NCBI GenBank assembly: GCA_030765055.1
Contig: JAUKNK010000147.1
Coordinates: 3,502,001 to 3,566,000, forward strand
Length of the DNA stretch: 64,000 nucleotides
Direction: 5' to 3'
DNA from: Mantis religiosa
Taxonomy: Eukaryota; Arthropoda; Insecta; Mantodea; Mantidae
Shown here: positions 59,584-64,000 of the stretch, piece after piece
How the letters are laid out: every line of letters starts with the position of its first letter
Numbering within the stretch: position 1 is the stretch's first letter
The notes under the pieces: generated by a model
The model's input: the letters and a program-made list of their open reading frames with translations, nothing else
Databases searched by the model: none
What the model was told of the DNA's origin: nothing
Made by a program: the position numbers and the translations under genes

Positions 59584-60072
59584 CGTGGCGAAGAGCACAG
59601 AAATTTCAGTGCCGAGAAATAAGCGCGGCTTGTGTACACAAAGAGCCTGCAGATAAAGATAACAGGTGGACAGTGCTTGCATAAGCAGATAAACATGGCG
59701 CTTGATTTCAGTAGCTTGCCGGTCCAGATAGGTTTTCACGTAAGGAAGGTTCTAATGATATCCCGATTGACAGAGATTAGTTGTTTTTCTTATTTGCTCC
59801 AGAATTCTCTCGAATTTATCAATGAGGTATTTAAGAGAGTGACGACTCGACAGGAGTCAGTCGTGAGTAGTAAACAGTTGTAAAGACAAGTAACAACAGT
59901 GTTGTAAACAGTGGAAGGCGAGTAAGCTGTTTGTTATTGTCATCGATCTTGATGTTATAGATTGCGATATTTGATGTAATTCTGCTTCTATGCAGTGTGT
60001 TTCTACGCAAATAAAGAACATTTAGAATTTCGACAAATTGGACTTTTAATTCTGCCAACCCACAAAGTCTCA
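59584..60072 (+). mobile_element. Gypsy LTR 2 of the array
   Basis: About 489 bp; starts GTGGCGAAGAGCACAG and ends CCCACAAAGTCTCA, followed by ATAT (60073-60076). The canonical TG start is lost. Confidence 0.85.
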
Positions 60073-61220
60073 ATATTAAATACACTAGCCCCCTTCCTGT
60101 TCTATAGCATCAGCATGGCGTTTGCAATGCGACAAGTGTTGACTAATTTTTAAACACGCGTTACTGTATTCCTGTTGTACGTACAACGAAACCGGCTGTG
60201 AAACTACATCTGTGAACATATATGTTACATTTTTATTGTTTTCTAAGAGTTACTTGACAATGTAGTGGGGAGGATGTGGGAGATTGAGGACGCCTACCTC
60301 ATCCCTAGTCCTTAGTTACTACATCCTTTGTTCTCCTAGAGGGATTTGATTATTCACAGTGTTTTGATATTTTTAGTTTCGTTATCTTTGTGTACGGAGA
60401 GAATAAAGGTTTACTACCAGAAATCATCTCATTTTAATATATTTAAAACCCTGCTCCCAACACTTGTGCCGACTGAAATACCTTTAGTTACTTTTAGAAA
60501 CATACGTTACACACGAAACAGTGTTTCCGTTATAAACAGTTTCTGCTGTCCAGAGATGGCTCCACCTGTAATATCTTACACAAGGAAAAAGAAACTGTAA
60601 TGATGTTCAAAGTTTTATAAGACATTCACTTATGACCTTTATTTGTGACTTAGGTTTCAGTGCCGTTTATGGCGTAAAAACAGGAAGTAGCTAGAATGTA
60701 CACAGACGCAATGTCAATGTAACAAATAATTGTGTGCGAGAATGGATGTATTCTAAAGCTTCTACTTATAAACAATTTTCCCTTACCGAAAGTATTAATT
60801 GAATTCAAAATTACATCCTGAGAATACAACAAGTGGTACAATTAGAACTTGTAGAATTAAATATTAGCAACCAACTTTATCTCTCTGCTTATACTTGTGT
60901 TACTGAGGTGTTAGTCTTAGCTTCAATTTCAGGAGCTCCTGAGTTCGCATTTGAACCAGGGTGGCTTGAATGTATATGTTTGGAAGATGAATGTCAGGCA
61001 ATTTTAAGCTCTGTGGACCATGTACACATTTTAACATTGATATTGATTCCTAATGGCAAACATCCTACGTTTATGACAAAATTGACCCTAGACAACAGAG
61101 AGGAACAATTTATGTCTAATACCTCAATGAAGCAGGACGTAACAAGGACGCGCAAATTCCTAAACTTCTCGAGCGCAGTTTAAAGCGGTAAAGACTGCAG
61201 AGCTACAAACCAGAATGAAG
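60073..61220. repeat. X segment, second copy, uninterrupted
   Basis: Shows the state before the PLE insertion. The 84-codon frame 60346-60600 corresponds to that at 53975-54247, with a few substitutions. A second frame (60833-61183) has no recognised motif. Confidence 0.75.
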
Positions 61221-63614
61221 TATTTTAACTGTTCTAGACCCTGGCACTGAAGTCGGGTTACTACCAGGTGGCTCTAGACCCGAGAGACGAGGAGAAGACT
61301 CATTCTCGGCAGGCCTAGGGCTTTGGCAGTTCAGGTATGCCCCTTTGCCTCTGCACCGCACCAGCTAAATTCCAACGCCTCATGGAGGAAGTAATTAGAG
61401 TTTTGAGATATGACGCATGCCTGCCATAGTTGGACGACACCATCATCGCTGGCAGGACGTTCGAAGACCATCACGAAATCCTGAGCAAGTTGTTACAGAG
61501 ACTACATGCAACGAAATCGAAGCTGAACGCGAAGAAATTGCAGCTTATCCAGAAGGAAGTGATCTACTTAGGCCACAAAGTCTGACCAATTGGGGTGGCC
61601 ACAGACTCGGAGAACACACATGCCGTGATTGGCCAAAAGATAGGAGACACTTGCTCAGTTTCCTGGGGCTGTGCAGCTATTACAGCCGTTTCATAAAGAG
61701 GTTCTCCAACACCGGCAAATCCCTCACCCGCCTAACAGAAGAACAAAGACCTTATGCGTGGACGGAGGACGCCGAAGGTGCTTTCTGGCAGCTGAAGAAG
61801 ACGCTTTGCAGTGTTCCAATTTGCGATTTCCACAACCAGGTAGCAACTTCATTGTGGACACCGAGGCCAGCGACCATAGCATTGGAGGCGTATTATCCCA
61901 AGTCCAGGACGTCCATGAGCGGGTGATAGCCTACTACAGCAAGACGATATCCAAGGCAGAGGAGAAGTACTGCGTCACCCGGCGAGATTTACTGGCGGTA
62001 GTAAAGATATTGGAGCACTTCTACAAATACGTGTACGGTCAGCAATTCCACCTGAGGACTGACCACCCCGCTCTCAATTGGTTATTAGGATTTAAAAATC
62101 TGGAAGGCCAGACAGTCCATTGGGTACAAAGGCTGCAGGAGTACGACTTCACCTCTGAACTTCGCTGAGGGCAGAGCCACCTTAACGCAAACTCCATGTC
62201 CCGAACAACCTGCCAAAATTAGTGACGCTAATGCACAAGAGTGGAAGAGAAGTATGCCACAGCTGTAAATGTGGTCACGGCAGTGCCTGCGGATGGCTGA
62301 GATGGCGCAGGCCTGAGGAGGAAGCAATAGGCGGACGCCGACTTGGGGCCACTCTTGAGGGAATTGGAGGCAGGGACAAGCCCAACCTGCGAGGACATCG
62401 CATCGGAAAGTGCCACCTACAAATCGTACTGGGCCCAATGTGACTCACTGAAGAAAAGAGAGGGCGTGCTGTTCCGGGTATGGGAATCGCCTGATGTGAA
62501 GGCACAGACAGATCAGTTGGCACTTCCCCGAAGCAAGGAACTGGAGGTCTTAGAGGAAGTGCACTCCGGTACTTCAGGAGGACACCTGGGGCAAACCGTA
62601 CGTTGGCCAAACTGCAACAGCGCTACTACTGGCTGAGGCTCCGAGCAGATGCTGAGAGATGGGGCCGTCAATGTCACGTGTGCGATGTGAGTCCTGGAGC
62701 CTAGAATAGGAATCGGGGTCACATGCAAAACTACGTCCGAGCGCCAATCGAAAGGATTGCCCCTGACATAGCTGGGCCGTTTCCAGCATCCGACATGAAA
62801 ACTACCTGCTGGTGGTCATGGATTACTTCAGCAAGTGGCCGGAGGTGTAAGCCATTCCCTGCCAGGAGGCAATGAAAATTTCAGACTGCCTCGTGGAGCA
62901 AGTTTTCTGCTGATTTGGGGTGGTGTTAGAGCTCCACAGCGACCAGGGCACAGATTTTGAGTCTAACCTAAAGAACTAGACACTAAAAATATTTGGGGTT
63001 CACAAGACCCGCACAACACCCCTACATACGCAGTCGGACTGCATGGTCTAAGTTACATCAAGACCTTAGAAGAGCACCTGAGGAAGGTCGTGGCTAGCCA
63101 TCAGCGAGACTGGGCTGTCAAGGTGCCACTGTTCTTGCTGGCCTACCGCTTGTACAGACACGACACAATTGGAATGACGCCAGCCAGCTTAATGTTCGGC
63201 CGAGAGTTATGCCTCCGCTGTGATCTGGATAATGTGAGACCCCCGGACGAAAAACAGCCAGCGACCAAGTATGTGGAGAACCAGTTGGATCATCTGCACG
63301 GTATGCATGAGATGGCCCGTCAGGACATCCAGAAGGCATGCGACGGCATGAAGACCCGATACGGCAGGCAAGCCAACAGCCAAGTGTTCCAGCAGGGTGA
63401 CCTAGTCTGGTTGTACCGCCCTTTTCGGACGAAGGGACGACGCCGGAAGTTCCAGCAACCATGGCAGCGACCGACCGGGTGGTGAAGAGGATTAACGACG
63501 TGGTCTACGGCAAACAGAAAGTCCCCTAGGGAAGATGTTAGTGGTACACATGGATCGTCTGGCCCTCTACTATGTTGCTGTTCGGGACGACGAACCTTGA
63601 GGAGGGAGCAGATT
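61221..63614 (+). pseudogene. Gypsy pol remnant, array unit 2
   Basis: Same structure, same start point in the RT palm and same disabling stops as unit 1, with some private changes (for example the extra stop at KN-stop-TLK near 62979 and a 1-bp loss near 63050). The RNase H and integrase motifs are as in unit 1. LSFLGLCSYYSRFIKRFSNT near 61650 is cleaner here than in unit 1. Confidence 0.9.
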
Positions 63615-64000
63615 CATGGCGAAGAGCACAGAAATTTCAGTGCCGAGAAATAAGCGCGGCTTGTGTACACAAAGAGCCTGCAGATAAAGATAACAGGTGG
63701 ACAGTGCTTGCATAAGCAGATAAACATTGCGCTTGATTTCAGTAGCTTGCCGGTCCAGATATTTTTTCACGTAAGGAAGGTTCTAATGATATCTCGATTG
63801 ACAGAGGTTAGTTGTTTTTCTTATTTGCTCCATAATTCTCTCGAATTTATCAATGAGGTATTTAAGAGAGTGACGACTCGACAGGAGTCAGTCGTGAGTA
63901 GTAAACAGTTGTAAAGACAAGTAACAACAGTGTTGTAAACAGTGGAAGGCGAGTAAGCTGTTTGTTATTGTCATCGATCTTGGTGTTATAGATTGTGATA
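63615..64000 (+). mobile_element. Gypsy LTR 3 of the array, cut by window end
   Basis: Starts ATGGCGAAGAGCACAG, as LTR 2, and is colinear with it to the last base of the window. Confidence 0.85.

Overview
The window is eukaryotic and AT-rich, and it looks like an arthropod, most likely an insect with a large repeat-filled genome. The support is its contents: two DD34D mariner transposons, an R1-type LINE, an RNase H-bearing I-type LINE, at least three Penelope-like element (PLE) families with GIY-YIG domains, many LTRs of one Ty3/Gypsy lineage, three tRNA-related short-element families, satellites and microsatellites. The species cannot be fixed from the sequence. A cockroach-like or other hemimetabolous genome is only a guess.

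Host coding sequence is scarce and in pieces. The best items are the terminal exon of a nanos gene at 44-264 (perfect second C-C-H-C finger, preceded by a splice acceptor), a first exon at 9993-10176 for a secreted cysteine-rich protein with the IGFBP-type GCGCC motif and a GTAAGT donor, and a short probable first coding exon on the minus strand at 23347-23434. Weaker candidates lie at 8376-8600 and 9415-9588.

Layout. 0-9 kb: nanos exon, mariner, short elements with an internal tRNA-like core (called SINE-A here), a PLE fold-back, a 5'-truncated PLE abutting a 70-bp satellite, and an inverted pair of SINE-A. 9-18 kb: the secreted-protein exon, a TA-flanked inverted-repeat DNA transposon, a tRNA-derived SINE (SINE-C), a ~108-bp satellite that is an amplified piece of the SINE-C body, and an IS630-type transposon cut by a solo Gypsy LTR. 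18-34.7 kb: LINE RNase H fragment, Gypsy gag, an EEP endonuclease fragment, a truncated Gypsy provirus, a nearly complete dead I-type LINE, an R1-like 3' fragment and a 0.7-kb ATT/ATC microsatellite. 35-49 kb: second copy of the TA-flanked transposon with nested insertions, diverged 0.7-kb tandem duplications, another PLE, a second mariner, SINEs and solo LTRs. 53.2-64 kb: a ~4.03-kb block (unknown 'X' sequence, Gypsy pol remnant, LTR) repeated in tandem, the first copy interrupted by a 2.3-kb inverted PLE pair with its own 14-15 bp target duplication.

The genes do not act together; the region is a stratified repeat graveyard. The most informative signals are a satellite traced to its SINE parent, hammerhead-ribozyme-like cores at PLE ends, and a macrosatellite nucleated by a Gypsy element. 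All domain and family calls come from reading motifs by eye; no search was run.
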